Source of the DNA: Phycisphaeraceae bacterium
Lineage (GTDB): Bacteria; Planctomycetota; Phycisphaerae; Phycisphaerales; UBA1924
Reading direction: 5' to 3'
Assembly: GCA_023898685.1 (NCBI GenBank)
Contig: CP060234.1
Span: 1,488,001 to 1,552,000 of the forward strand
DNA length: 64,000 nt
Part shown: positions 1 through 6,837 of the stretch, piece by piece
Layout of the letters: each line of letters starts with the position of its first letter
How positions within the stretch are numbered: the first letter of the stretch is position 1
Notes under the pieces: model-generated
What the model saw: only the letters and a program-made list of their open reading frames with translations
The model's database searches: none
What the model was told of the DNA's origin: nothing
Program-made: the position numbers and the translations under genes

Positions 1-743
1 CGCCCGACGCCGCCGACCAGCGCCTCCTCCGCGGCCAGCACCTTGTTCTTCATCCGCCCGCCCGCGGCCTTTCGCACCGCATCGAGGTCGCTCGCGTTGG
101 TGATCAGTGACGCCGGGTCCGACGGGTCGGCCAGCACGCCCGGCACGTTGCTGAGCAGCAGCAACTCGTCGGCGCCCAGGGCCGCCGCGGTCGCGGCCGC
201 CGCCCGGTCGGCATCGACGTTGATCGCGACGCGTGTGCCGTCGGGCTCGGTCGCGAGCGCCGGGGGAGTGAGCACCGGCACGCGCCCCGAGTCGAGCAGC
301 AACTCGAGCAGCGAGGCGTCGACCGACTCGACCCGCCCCGAGAGATCGTCGCGGATGATCGTCGTCCGGCCTTCCTCGTCCACCGCGCGGATCGCGCCCT
401 TCCGCGAGCCGGCCCAGATGCCGCCGTCGATGCCGCTCAGCCCCACGGCGTTCACGCCCGCGGACTGCAGGTGCTCGACGATCGACTTGTTGACCTTGCC
501 GCAGTAGACCATCTCGAAGATCTCGAGCGTCTGGCGGTCGGTGCGTCGGCTCTCGTGCCCGGACGGGCTCTTGATGAATGTGGGCGGGCAACCCAGCCGC
601 TCCGAGATGACGTTCGTCTCGTGCGAGCCCCCGTGCACGAGCACAGCCCGCACGCCCGACCGCACGAGAGCCGCGAATTCGTCGAGGATGGGCGCGAGCT
701 CGATCCCCTCGCCGCCGCCGATCTTGATCACGATGGTGGTCAT
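1..743 (-). CDS. lysZ: [LysW]-aminoadipate kinase LysZ (partial, C-terminus off the window)
   Basis: An amino-acid kinase of the acetylglutamate kinase family. It is expected to phosphorylate the side-chain carboxylate of alpha-aminoadipate carried on LysW. The protein begins MTTIVIKIGGGEG, which is the nucleotide-binding KxGG start of the family. It continues with LVHGGSHETN, TDRQTLEIFEMVYCG and GLSGIDGG, a set that matches LysZ of Thermus by memory better than canonical ArgB. The ATG at 741-743 opens a frame that stays open to base 1, so about 247 residues are visible and the C-terminal end is missing. It is the last visible gene of lysW-lysX-lysY-lysZ, and that context supports LysZ over ArgB. 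A dual arginine/lysine role cannot be excluded, because some archaeal LysW systems use one kinase for both pathways. A long inverted repeat separates it from lysY. Confidence 0.88.
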   Translation of the reverse strand, partial: MTTIVIKIGGGEGIELAPILDEFAALVRSGVRAVLVHGGSHETNVISERLGCPPTFIKSPSGHESRRTDRQTLEIFEMVYCGKVNKSIVEHLQSAGVNAVGLSGIDGGIWAGSRKGAIRAVDEEGRTTIIRDDLSGRVESVDASLLELLLDSGRVPVLTPPALATEPDGTRVAINVDADRAAAATAAALGADELLLLSNVPGVLADPSDPASLITNASDLDAVRKAAGGRMKNKVLAAEEALVGGVG

Positions 744-774
744 GCTGGTCCTTCAGGCACTGGGCGCTGGTTCA

Positions 775-867
775 GAGCGTGGAGCGCGAGCGACACGATT
801 CGGGCTTGCACGCTGTCATTCGATCTGTCCGTCCATCTAGGAATCGTGTCGCTTGCGCTCCACGCTC
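775..867. repeat. Inverted repeat with 27-bp arms (family A) between lysY and lysZ
   Basis: Arms at about 775-801 and 841-867 are reverse complements with a single mismatch; the right arm ends in GCTTGCGCTCCACGCTC. Transcribed, they would form a very stable stem with a loop of about 39 nt inside the lys operon. A lone copy of the right arm recurs at about 28686-28711 before nuoE, so this is a dispersed element and not a lys-specific signal. No U-tract follows on either strand, so a terminator role is not indicated. Confidence 0.85.
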
Positions 868-873
868 CGACAA

Positions 874-1902
874 TCACGCCGGGTGCAGGCCCGGGAAGGT
901 CAGCCCCGTCGTCTCTTCCAGCCCCAGCGCCACGTTCATCGACTGCACCGCAGAGCCCGCGGCGCCCTTCATCAGGTTGTCGATCGCGCCCAGGGCGACG
1001 ATCCGACCAGTCCGCTCGTCGACGCCGAACCCGACGTCGGCGTAGTTCGACCCGCCCAGCACCGCCGGGTCGGGCAGGCGGTGCAGCCCCTGCCTCTCGT
1101 TCACCAGGCGGACGAATGGCTCGTTCGCGTACGCCCCGCGGTAGAGCTTCCACAGGTCCTTCATCGCGACGGGCTCGGTCGGGATGACGTGGGCGGTGCA
1201 CAGCACGCCCCGCACCATCTCGATCGCCGTCACACTCACGTCCAAGGTGAACTCGCCCAACGCCTGGTGCACCTCGGCCGCGTGCCGGTGCCCCGTCAAC
1301 GCGTACGACCGCACCGCCCTCGACCGCTCCGGGTGGTGGCTCGACGCGCTGGGCTCGGCGCCCGCCTCCGATGACCCCACTTTGATGTCGGCGATCACGC
1401 GATCGATCAGCCCCGCCCGCGCCAGGGGCAGCAGCGCCAGGTTCATCGCCGTCGCGTTGCACCCCACGCCGCTGATCAGCGTCGCCTTCGCGATGCGCTC
1501 GCGTTCGAGTTCGGGCAGTCCGTACGCCGCCTCCGCGAGGCGAGCGGGCGCGGGATGCTCCGAGCCGTACCAGTCCTTGTACGCGTCGGGCGAGCGAAGG
1601 CGGAAGTCGGCCGAGAGGTCGATCACCAGATCCGCCAGCCCCGCCCACTTGTCGATCTCGGTCGCGGCCTGGCCGTGAGGCATGCACAGGAAGAGCACGT
1701 CGCACGCCTCGACCTCGTCGGGCGACGTGAACACCAGATCGCTCCGACCCCGCAGGTTGGGGTGCTTGCGATGGATCGGATCGCCCGCGTTCGACCGGCT
1801 GGTCACCGCTCGCATGGTGACGCCAGGGTGGTCGAGCAGCAGGCGGAGCAGTTCGCCACCGGTGTAGCCGCTCCCGCCGACGATGGAGACTGTCTTCGTC
1901 AT
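874..1902 (-). CDS. lysY: [LysW]-aminoadipate semialdehyde (N-acetyl-gamma-glutamyl-phosphate-type) reductase LysY
   Basis: An NADPH-dependent reductase of the ArgC/LysY family, 342 residues. It reduces the LysW-bound acyl phosphate made by LysZ to a semialdehyde. The N-terminus MTKTVSIVGGSGYTGGELL is the Rossmann dinucleotide-binding motif. The catalytic Cys148 sits in GVGCNATA, the form seen in LysY, whereas classical ArgC usually has a PGCYPT-like motif. SSEAGAEPS and TGHRHAAEV are further family signatures, and the HR pair includes the likely catalytic His. Length is typical of the family. It lies downstream of lysX and upstream of lysZ on the same strand. The lysX gap carries a 100-bp cruciform repeat and the lysZ gap a 27-bp-arm hairpin. 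A role in arginine synthesis through LysW-glutamate is possible as well. Confidence 0.9.
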   Translation of the reverse strand: MTKTVSIVGGSGYTGGELLRLLLDHPGVTMRAVTSRSNAGDPIHRKHPNLRGRSDLVFTSPDEVEACDVLFLCMPHGQAATEIDKWAGLADLVIDLSADFRLRSPDAYKDWYGSEHPAPARLAEAAYGLPELERERIAKATLISGVGCNATAMNLALLPLARAGLIDRVIADIKVGSSEAGAEPSASSHHPERSRAVRSYALTGHRHAAEVHQALGEFTLDVSVTAIEMVRGVLCTAHVIPTEPVAMKDLWKLYRGAYANEPFVRLVNERQGLHRLPDPAVLGGSNYADVGFGVDERTGRIVALGAIDNLMKGAAGSAVQSMNVALGLEETTGLTFPGLHPA

Positions 1903-1930
1903 CGCGTTATCTCAATGGGGAGACAAGTGG

Positions 1931-2032
1931 GGGTGCCACTGCTCGCCGTCCGCGGCGCAGCAGTGCTTCTCTGCGAACATCGCACGCCGTGCGATGGCAC
2001 GACTGCGCCGAAGACGGCGAGTCGTGGCACCC
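1931..2032. repeat. About 100-bp nested palindrome (family B) between lysX and lysY
   Basis: The outer arms GGGTGCCAC and GTGGCACCC enclose further nested arms (GCTCGCCGTC facing GACGGCGAG) and an inner CGCACGCCGTGCG palindrome, which predicts a cruciform. A second copy with the same outer arms and order lies at 37786-37886, so this is a mobile or amplified intergenic element. It lies inside the lys operon and would be transcribed with it. Confidence 0.85.
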
Positions 2033-2050
2033 TCGGCGAGACAGGCCCGC

Positions 2051-2917
2051 TCACGACGCCACCGCCCGGGCCGACTCGACCAGCCCGCACACGTGCTGCG
2101 CGACCACGCCCGGGATGTCCACGCCCGTCGTATCGACGCTGTTGCGGAACTCCATCGAGTGGTTCACCTCGTTGACCAGCAGCCCCCGCTCGGGGTGCTC
2201 GAACAGGTCGATCGCGACAACGTCACCCCGCACCGCCTCCGCGGCCCGGCGCGACAGGTCGGCGAGTTCGCCGTTCACCGCGACGCCCTCGGCCTTCGCG
2301 CCGCGTGCGGTGTTGGTCACCCAGTGCTCGCTGCGCCGCACGATCGCCGCGATCGGGTCGCCCCCCACCACGAACACGCGGAAGTCGGCGTTGGGCTTGG
2401 CGACGTACTCCTGCACGTAGTGCACCTGCTGCTGGCTCGAGCCCAGCGTCGCGCGGTGCTCGATCACCGCCTCCGCCGCGTCGCGGTCGTTCACGCGGGC
2501 CAGCAGACGGCCCCACGACCCGACGGTGGGCTTCATCACAGCGGGGTAGCCGATCTGCTCGGCCGCCTCGATCGCGCCGGGTTCCTCGACCGCGACGCGT
2601 GTGCGGGGCTGGGGCAACCCGGCCGCGGACAGCGCGAGGCTCGTCCGCAGCTTGTCCGAGCAGACCTCGATCGTCTCGGCCCGGTTGACACACCGCAGGC
2701 CGAACCGCTCGAGCACGTGGGAAATGGTCATCGAGGCGCGGAGGCTGACGCAGCGGTCGAGCACGAGGTCGTAGCCCGACCAGCGGCCCGGGTCGTCGAT
2801 GTCGAACGACTCGGTTCTCACGTCGATCGGCTCGACCGTCGCCCCTGTGCCCTCGAACGCGTCGAGCAACATCCGTTCCTCGGTTCGCAGCCTGGTGTAG
2901 GTCATCGCGATGCGCAT
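2051..2917 (-). CDS. lysX: Alpha-aminoadipate-LysW ligase LysX (RimK-like ATP-grasp)
   Basis: An ATP-grasp ligase, 288 residues, that joins the amino group of alpha-aminoadipate to the C-terminal Glu of LysW. The ATG at 2917 is chosen because the minus strand has AAGGAA about 7 nt upstream, while the in-frame upstream ATG at 2959 lies within a palindromic repeat. Visible motifs are the ATP-grasp block with KPTVGSWGRLLARV, the QEYV strand, and the C-terminal NEVNHSMEFRNS followed by TTGVDIPG. The last two blocks resemble Thermus LysX (aminoadipate-specific) as I recall it, so lysine is the favoured pathway. Glutamate specificity (ArgX) is the alternative and needs testing. The gene lies between lysW and lysY with repeat elements in both gaps. 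Confidence 0.9.
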   Translation of the reverse strand: MRIAMTYTRLRTEERMLLDAFEGTGATVEPIDVRTESFDIDDPGRWSGYDLVLDRCVSLRASMTISHVLERFGLRCVNRAETIEVCSDKLRTSLALSAAGLPQPRTRVAVEEPGAIEAAEQIGYPAVMKPTVGSWGRLLARVNDRDAAEAVIEHRATLGSSQQQVHYVQEYVAKPNADFRVFVVGGDPIAAIVRRSEHWVTNTARGAKAEGVAVNGELADLSRRAAEAVRGDVVAIDLFEHPERGLLVNEVNHSMEFRNSVDTTGVDIPGVVAQHVCGLVESARAVAS

Positions 2918-2944
2918 GGGTGTTTCCTTGGGTGAGTTGCGACT

Positions 2945-3032
2945 GGTGCCGTGGTTCATCCCGGAGGGTGAACCACGAAGGGACGACGCTCGTCATGCAC
3001 CGCCTTCACCTACCGGGATGAAGGCGGGCACC
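2945..3032. repeat. Palindromic repeat family C between lysW and lysX
   Basis: The element is bounded by GGTGCC and GGGCACC. It contains GGTTCATCCC facing GGGTGAACC and a second facing pair built on GCCTTCA ... TGAAGGC. A near copy lies at 10251-10341, and a reduced hairpin of the same type (GGATCACCC/GGGTGACC) overlaps the end of the fucP-like gene at about 50383. It would be transcribed inside the lysW-lysX spacer. Confidence 0.85.
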
Positions 3033-3041
3033 GGCGCCGTC

Positions 3042-3221
3042 TTACTCGCCCCAGTCTTCCTCGACCTCGGGCGCCAGCTCCAGGCGGATCGGGTCGGTGT
3101 TGGTCACCTCGAGCTCCGCCCCGCAGTCGGCGCAGCGGACGACCTGCCCGTTCAGCGGGGGGCGGTCGAAGGTGATCGGGGCGTCGCACTCGGTGCAGGC
3201 GGCGGTGATGGTCGTGGTCAT
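3042..3221 (-). CDS. lysW: Amino-group carrier protein LysW
   Basis: A small acidic carrier protein of 59 residues. Its C-terminal Glu is modified with alpha-aminoadipate (or glutamate), and it shields the amino group through the LysX-LysY-LysZ steps. Cys9, Cys12, Cys30 and Cys33 form the two zinc knuckles (CTEC and CADC). The C-terminus ends EEDWGE, the hallmark tail of LysW. The ATG at 3221 is preferred over an in-frame ATG 20 codons upstream because AAGGAG lies about 7 nt before it and the resulting length fits the family. It is the first structural gene of the lys cluster. A terminator and a small Lys-rich reading frame lie directly upstream. Confidence 0.95.
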   Translation of the reverse strand: MTTTITAACTECDAPITFDRPPLNGQVVRCADCGAELEVTNTDPIRLELAPEVEEDWGE

Positions 3222-3280
3222 GTCGTTGCTCCTTGTGTTGTCTGATGCGGTGCTTGATTCGGGTGGAAACGATCCGGACA

Positions 3281-3313
3281 AAGAAAAACCCCCGGACGGC
3301 GGCGCCCGGGGGT
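3281..3313 (-). terminator. Rho-independent terminator / candidate attenuator upstream of lysW
   Basis: On the minus strand ACCCCCGG and CCGGGGGT form an 8-bp GC stem with a 10-nt loop, and the run TTTTTCTTT follows immediately. It lies 30 nt after the stop of a small Lys-rich frame (3343-3432) and 60 nt before the lysW ATG, so it sits where an attenuator would. It lies more than 200 nt past the pirin stop, which makes simple termination of the pirin gene less natural but still possible. Confidence 0.85.
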
Positions 3314-3342
3314 CAGTGCGGACTCGATTGCTGGGAGAAGGC

Positions 3343-3432
3343 TTACGCCCCGCCCACCGAAGCCGCGGTCATCGCCCGGACGCTTTTCGCGTCTTTGGCT
3401 TTCGTGGCTTTGAGGGACAAGATCGTGCTCAC
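3343..3432 (-). CDS. Possible Lys-rich leader peptide (29 aa) of the lysW operon
   Basis: A GTG at 3432 opens a frame of 29 codons ending TAA at 3343. GGAG lies 6 nt before the GTG, a good ribosome-binding site. The peptide has Lys at positions 8, 11, 13 and 16, all as AAA, which is a striking run in a genome that prefers AAG. The frame ends 30 nt before the terminator at 3281-3313, and lysW follows. This is the architecture of a leader-peptide attenuator, a mechanism I recall being reported for the Thermus thermophilus lysine cluster. The caution is that the AAA-bearing stretch (AAAGCCACGAAAGCC and onwards) resembles the GCGAAAG/CGAAGG-type repeats that litter many environmental genomes, so the Lys codons may be accidental. 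No antiterminator pairing was established. Confidence 0.5.
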   Translation of the reverse strand: MSTILSLKATKAKDAKSVRAMTAASVGGA

Positions 3433-3520
3433 GTGCTTCTCCGGCGGGAACCTTTCACCCGTTCATCGACCCGGTCAAGCGGTCATCTGAAAAATGAGAC
3501 GCCGACCGGGCCGATTCCTG

Positions 3521-4270
3521 TCACGCGAGATCGAACACCAGCACCTCCGATTCGCCCCCTTCTTGGGCGACAGCGAGCGTGAACGACGCTCCGGGCTCGA
3601 CCGCGACGCCGTCGCCCTCGCTGATCGCGGCGCCGTTGACCGTCAGGTCGCCCCGCACCACCTGCACCCAGGTGTGCCGGTCGGCCCCCGGTTCGTGCGA
3701 GATCGACTGCCCCGGGCGGAGCACGGCCGCGAAGATCGACGCGTCCTGGTGGATCTTCATCGAGCCGTCGCGCCCATCGGGTGTCACGACAGGCACCAAC
3801 TCGCCGGGCCGGTCGGCCGCGCCGATGCGCCTCTCCTCGTATCCGGGCTGAAGCCCGTCGCGCTCCGGGAAGATCCAGATCTGGAGCAGGCGCAGGGGCT
3901 CGCTGCCCGACGGGTTGAACTCGGAGTGCTGGATCCCCGTCCCGGCGGTCATCCGCTGGGCGTCGCCCGCGCGGAGCGTCGAGCCGTTCCCCGTCGAGTC
4001 TCGGTGGGCCAGTGCCCCGGAGACGACGTAGGTCACGATCTCCATGTTCTCGTGCGGATGGGTCGCAAAGCCGCCCGAGGGCGCGACGCGGTCGTCGTTG
4101 ATCACCCTGAGCTCGCGGAAGCCCATGTGCTCGCGGTCGATGTACCGCCCGAAGCTGAACGTGTGCCGCCCGTCGAGCCAGGGGAGCTGGGTCCGCCCGC
4201 GGTCCCGGGCACGCCGGATGGTCAGCCCCTCGCCCCGCTGATTCTCGACGCTGGTGTGCAGGCTGGTCAT
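3521..4270 (-). CDS. Pirin family protein (bicupin)
   Basis: A 249-residue pirin-family bicupin. Members bind iron and may act as quercetin dioxygenases or redox-linked regulators. The N-terminal cupin holds GGFATHPHENMEIVTYV, which includes the metal-binding HPHEN cluster. It continues with the family landmarks AGTGIQHSEFN and LLQIWIFPE. A second cupin follows at about residues 170-249. The ATG at 4270 is supported by AAGGAA on the minus strand; an earlier in-frame ATG exists but lacks this support. It lies downstream of a flavodoxin-like oxidoreductase on the same strand, with a small symmetric site in the gap. The co-location of a pirin and a quinone/flavin oxidoreductase suggests a response to phenolic or electrophile stress (inference). 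No substrate can be read from the sequence. Confidence 0.88.
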   Translation of the reverse strand: MTSLHTSVENQRGEGLTIRRARDRGRTQLPWLDGRHTFSFGRYIDREHMGFRELRVINDDRVAPSGGFATHPHENMEIVTYVVSGALAHRDSTGNGSTLRAGDAQRMTAGTGIQHSEFNPSGSEPLRLLQIWIFPERDGLQPGYEERRIGAADRPGELVPVVTPDGRDGSMKIHQDASIFAAVLRPGQSISHEPGADRHTWVQVVRGDLTVNGAAISEGDGVAVEPGASFTLAVAQEGGESEVLVFDLA

Positions 4271-4309
4271 GTCGTGTTCCTTTCGCAAGCAGTCCGCCAA
4301 GAACAATAT

Positions 4310-4321
4310 TTGTTGAAACAA
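4310..4321. promoter_or_regulatory. Small inverted repeat, possible operator before the pirin gene
   Basis: TTGTT-GA-AACAA in an AT-rich patch of otherwise GC-rich DNA, 40 bases before the pirin ATG on the minus strand. TTG..CAA half-sites of this spacing are common for MarR-type regulators. No regulator gene is adjacent, so the assignment is weak. Confidence 0.3.
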
Positions 4322-4402
4322 CTATATTCCCGAGGACAGGTAAAGACCTCGCATCCCACAGGCCCCAGATCTGTCGAGAATCCCTGACATCGGCTCCGGG
4401 GG

Positions 4403-4984
4403 TCAAACCGCTCCACCCCGCGCCCACCGCACCGCCGCGAGCGCGACGCGTTCGCCGAACAGCTCCGCCGTTCGGTGGTCCTCCGGGGGCGGCGTCACCT
4501 CGGGTGGGTCGTCGGTCGATTGCGACTGCATGCCGATCCACGAGCCCATGCGGTTGATCCCCGTGTCGTCATAGAACAGGCCCTGGCTCACCCAGATCAT
4601 GCTGTGCTGAGCGGCGAACATGACCATGTCGATCAACGCATTCACCTTGTCGCCGCTGAGCCCGCCCGCGTTGGTGAAACCCGCCGCGAGCTTGTCCTTC
4701 CAGCCCTGCGCGAGCCAGATCGACCCGCTCGATTCCATGAACCGCTTGAACTCGGCGCTGACCGTGCCCATATAGGTCGGCGAGCCCAGGATGATCGCGT
4801 CCGCCCTGTCGAGCTCGGGCCAGCGCCCCGCGAGCGAGCGATCGGGCCCGGGCGGTGGCAGCTCGTCGACCGAGATCAGCCGCGCGTCGACCCCGTCGAC
4901 CGCCGCCGCCCCGCGCGCGACCGACGCGGCGATGACCTTGGTGTGCCCAAACCCGGAGTGGTAGACGATGGCGATGGTGGGCAT
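4403..4984 (-). CDS. Flavodoxin-like NAD(P)H-dependent oxidoreductase (WrbA-like)
   Basis: A 193-residue flavodoxin-fold protein that should bind FMN and may reduce quinones or similar acceptors. The N-terminus MPTIAIVYHSGFGHTKVIA is the phosphate-binding loop of flavodoxins, ILGSPTYMGTVS is the second FMN loop, and GWKDKLAAGFTNAGGLSGDK is the third. These correspond to the WrbA/NADPH-dependent FMN reductase group. The tail carries WIGMQSQS followed by a proline-rich stretch. It is transcribed toward the pirin gene with a gap of 132 bp, so the two may be co-expressed. The exact substrate cannot be told from sequence. Confidence 0.82.
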   Translation of the reverse strand: MPTIAIVYHSGFGHTKVIAASVARGAAAVDGVDARLISVDELPPPGPDRSLAGRWPELDRADAIILGSPTYMGTVSAEFKRFMESSGSIWLAQGWKDKLAAGFTNAGGLSGDKVNALIDMVMFAAQHSMIWVSQGLFYDDTGINRMGSWIGMQSQSTDDPPEVTPPPEDHRTAELFGERVALAAVRWARGGAV

Positions 4985-5045
4985 GAGAGTTCTTCCCCAT
5001 CAGATGCTATCGGAGAAACCAAGGCGCATCACCTTGCCGGCCCAT

Positions 5046-5189
5046 TCTCCTCCCCCGTCACCGACGGGGGAGGTGCCGAGCGTAGCGAGGCGGAGGGGGT
5101 GTCTCGGCGGAAGCGAACATCGTGCCGAAGGACCCCCTCCGACCCGCCTTGCGGCGGGCCACCTCCCCCATCGGTGATGGGGGAGGAGA
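5046..5189. repeat. 144-bp palindromic element (family D), copy 1
   Basis: Outer arms TCTCCTCCCCCGTCACCGA and its near complement at about 5161-5189 flank an inner pair, GGCGGAGGGGGTGT against ACCCCCTCCGACCCGCC. A second copy at 7467-7613 keeps the same blocks and order with a diverged centre. It lies between purK (stop at 5201) and the flavodoxin gene. It contains no coding potential of its own. Confidence 0.9.
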
Positions 5190-5200
5190 GCTTGCCCGAC

Positions 5201-6370
5201 TCATCCTTTGTTCACCATCGCCTCGACCGCCCCTAGCTTCTCGCGCATCGCCCCCTCGCTCGCCTCGACGATCGTCACGTGCCCGAGCTTCCGACCGGGT
5301 CTCGCCGACTTCTCGTAGTCGTGCACCCGCAGCCCCGGGATGCGGAGCAGGGCCTCGCGGTCGGGCCAGCCGCCGATGATGTTCACCATCGCGGCGTGGG
5401 CGCCCGCCATCATCTCCGTCGACCCCAGCGGCATCGCGAGCACCGCGCGCAGGTGATTCTCGAACTGGCTCGTCGCGGCCCCCTCGATGGTCCAGTGGCC
5501 CGTGTTGTGCACCCGCGGCGCGAACTCGTTGGCGAGCAGGCGCGCGGGCCGGCCCTCCTTCGCTTTCGTCTCGAAGAACTCGACCGCGAGCACGCCCACG
5601 TGGTCGAGCTCTTCCGCGACGGCCGCGGCCGCCTTCTCGAGCGCCGCCAGCATCACCTCGCCCACACCCGGGGCGGGCGCGATCGAGCGCACCAAGATCC
5701 CGTCGCGGTGCATATTCTCGACGGGTGGGTAGCAACGCACCTCCCCGTCAATCCCCCGCACAGCAACCACCGACAGCTCGCGCTCGAACGGGATCATCTC
5801 ATCGAGGATGGCCCCGCCGTTGCCCTCGACGCTGTGGTGTCCGCCGATCGTCTCCCACGCCCCCGCCGCGTCACCCGGGGACTTGATCCGCGCCTGCCCC
5901 TTGCCGTCGTAGCCCATCCGGCAGGTCTTGAGGATCGCGGGGAGGGGGAAGTCGCCGACCGCCACCTCCAGCTCATCGAGCGTGTGCACCGCCGCGTGCC
6001 TCGGCGCGTCGATGCGCAGGCTCGCGAACAGCTCTCGTTCGCGGAGGCGGTCCTGCGCGACCTCGAGCGACCGGGGCGAGGGGCGGACGGTCGCGTGCTC
6101 GGTCAGGTGCTCCGCGGCCTCGACCGGCACGTTCTCGAACTCGTAGGTGATGACGCCTCCGCCGGCCGCGATCCCGTCCGCGAACCGGTCGAGGTGGGGC
6201 CCGATCTTGAAGCCCTCGTGGATCACCTCCCCCACCGGCGAGGCGGGGCAGTTCGGCTTGGCGTCGAGGAACCGGCACCGCACGCCGAGCGGGAGGCCCG
6301 CGAGCGCGAGCATGCGGCCGAGCTGGCCCGCGCCGAGGATGCCGATGGTCACGGTGGGGCTTGCCATCAT
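5201..6370 (-). CDS. purK: N5-carboxyaminoimidazole ribonucleotide synthase PurK
   Basis: An ATP-grasp enzyme of 389 residues. It makes N5-CAIR from AIR, bicarbonate and ATP in purine biosynthesis, and PurE then isomerises the product. The N-terminus TVTIGILGAGQLGRMLALA is the PurK signature, ITYEFENVP is the next conserved block, and KTCRMGYDGKGQARI is the ATP-grasp loop. The C-terminal part has FAPRVHNTGHWTIEGAATSQFENHLRAV, quoted here in pieces: RVHNTGHWT and SQFENHLRA. The start is taken at 6370, where the ATG overlaps the TGA of the preceding membrane protein gene; the next codon is also ATG (6367). Such overlap implies translational coupling. It is the last gene of purE - zinc-ribbon gene - purK. 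Confidence 0.95.
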   Translation of the reverse strand: MMASPTVTIGILGAGQLGRMLALAGLPLGVRCRFLDAKPNCPASPVGEVIHEGFKIGPHLDRFADGIAAGGGVITYEFENVPVEAAEHLTEHATVRPSPRSLEVAQDRLRERELFASLRIDAPRHAAVHTLDELEVAVGDFPLPAILKTCRMGYDGKGQARIKSPGDAAGAWETIGGHHSVEGNGGAILDEMIPFERELSVVAVRGIDGEVRCYPPVENMHRDGILVRSIAPAPGVGEVMLAALEKAAAAVAEELDHVGVLAVEFFETKAKEGRPARLLANEFAPRVHNTGHWTIEGAATSQFENHLRAVLAMPLGSTEMMAGAHAAMVNIIGGWPDREALLRIPGLRVHDYEKSARPGRKLGHVTIVEASEGAMREKLGAVEAMVNKG

Positions 6371-6837
6371 CGCTGCATGGATCTCCAGCGCCGATGATAC
6401 ATCTCGAAGCCCAGGAAGAAGTTGACCACCGACAAGAGCGTCAGGGCCATGACGATGGGAGCGCCGTACCAGGTCTGGCAGAGGAACCCGCCGAGCAGCG
6501 AGCCCACGAAGGCAAGGCTGACCGGCACGATGAGCAGGGCGGGGCGATTGCGGCGAACGCCCTGGAGAACACACCCAATGCCCGAGATGCACGCGCCGAT
6601 CACGGGGAGCGTGTAGGCCGTTGCGTCCCGCAGGTAGACCGCGCAGACCAGAATGACGCCCGTGAATTCGATGGAGAAGGTGCTCACGCCGATCCAGTCA
6701 TGGACGTTCGGCAGGTCTTCCGGTCGGCATCGGACATACTTGACGGGCCTGCCGCACTCGGGGCAACGTTCGCCGGTCGGATCCGTGAGGTCGTAGCGGC
6801 ATTTGCGGCAGATCCAGAGCGCGTGATTCTCGCTCAT
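6367..6837 (-). CDS. Zinc-ribbon membrane protein of unknown function, between purE and purK
   Basis: A 156-residue protein of unknown function. The N-terminus has a zinc ribbon with Cys10, Cys13, Cys25 and Cys28 (CRKC ... CPEC). It is followed by about four hydrophobic segments (around IEFTGVILVCAVYL, LPVIGACISGIGCVL, LLIVPVSLAFVGSLL and PIVMALTLLSVVNFF), so it is an inner-membrane protein with a small cytoplasmic ribbon. The ATG at 6837 overlaps the purE TGA, and its own TGA overlaps the purK ATG. Both junctions suggest coupled translation of all three. Two other proteins in the window have the same ribbon-plus-membrane design (23033-23926 and 35785-36240). The context suggests a purine link only by position; the family is widespread in planctomycetes, and this gene may simply have inserted in the operon. 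Confidence 0.8.
   Translation of the reverse strand: MSENHALWICRKCRYDLTDPTGERCPECGRPVKYVRCRPEDLPNVHDWIGVSTFSIEFTGVILVCAVYLRDATAYTLPVIGACISGIGCVLQGVRRNRPALLIVPVSLAFVGSLLGGFLCQTWYGAPIVMALTLLSVVNFFLGFEMYHRRWRSMQR

Noticed and set aside
3042..3281. Longer LysW with 20 extra N-terminal residues
   Set aside because: The internal ATG at 3221 has AAGGAG at good spacing and gives the family length.
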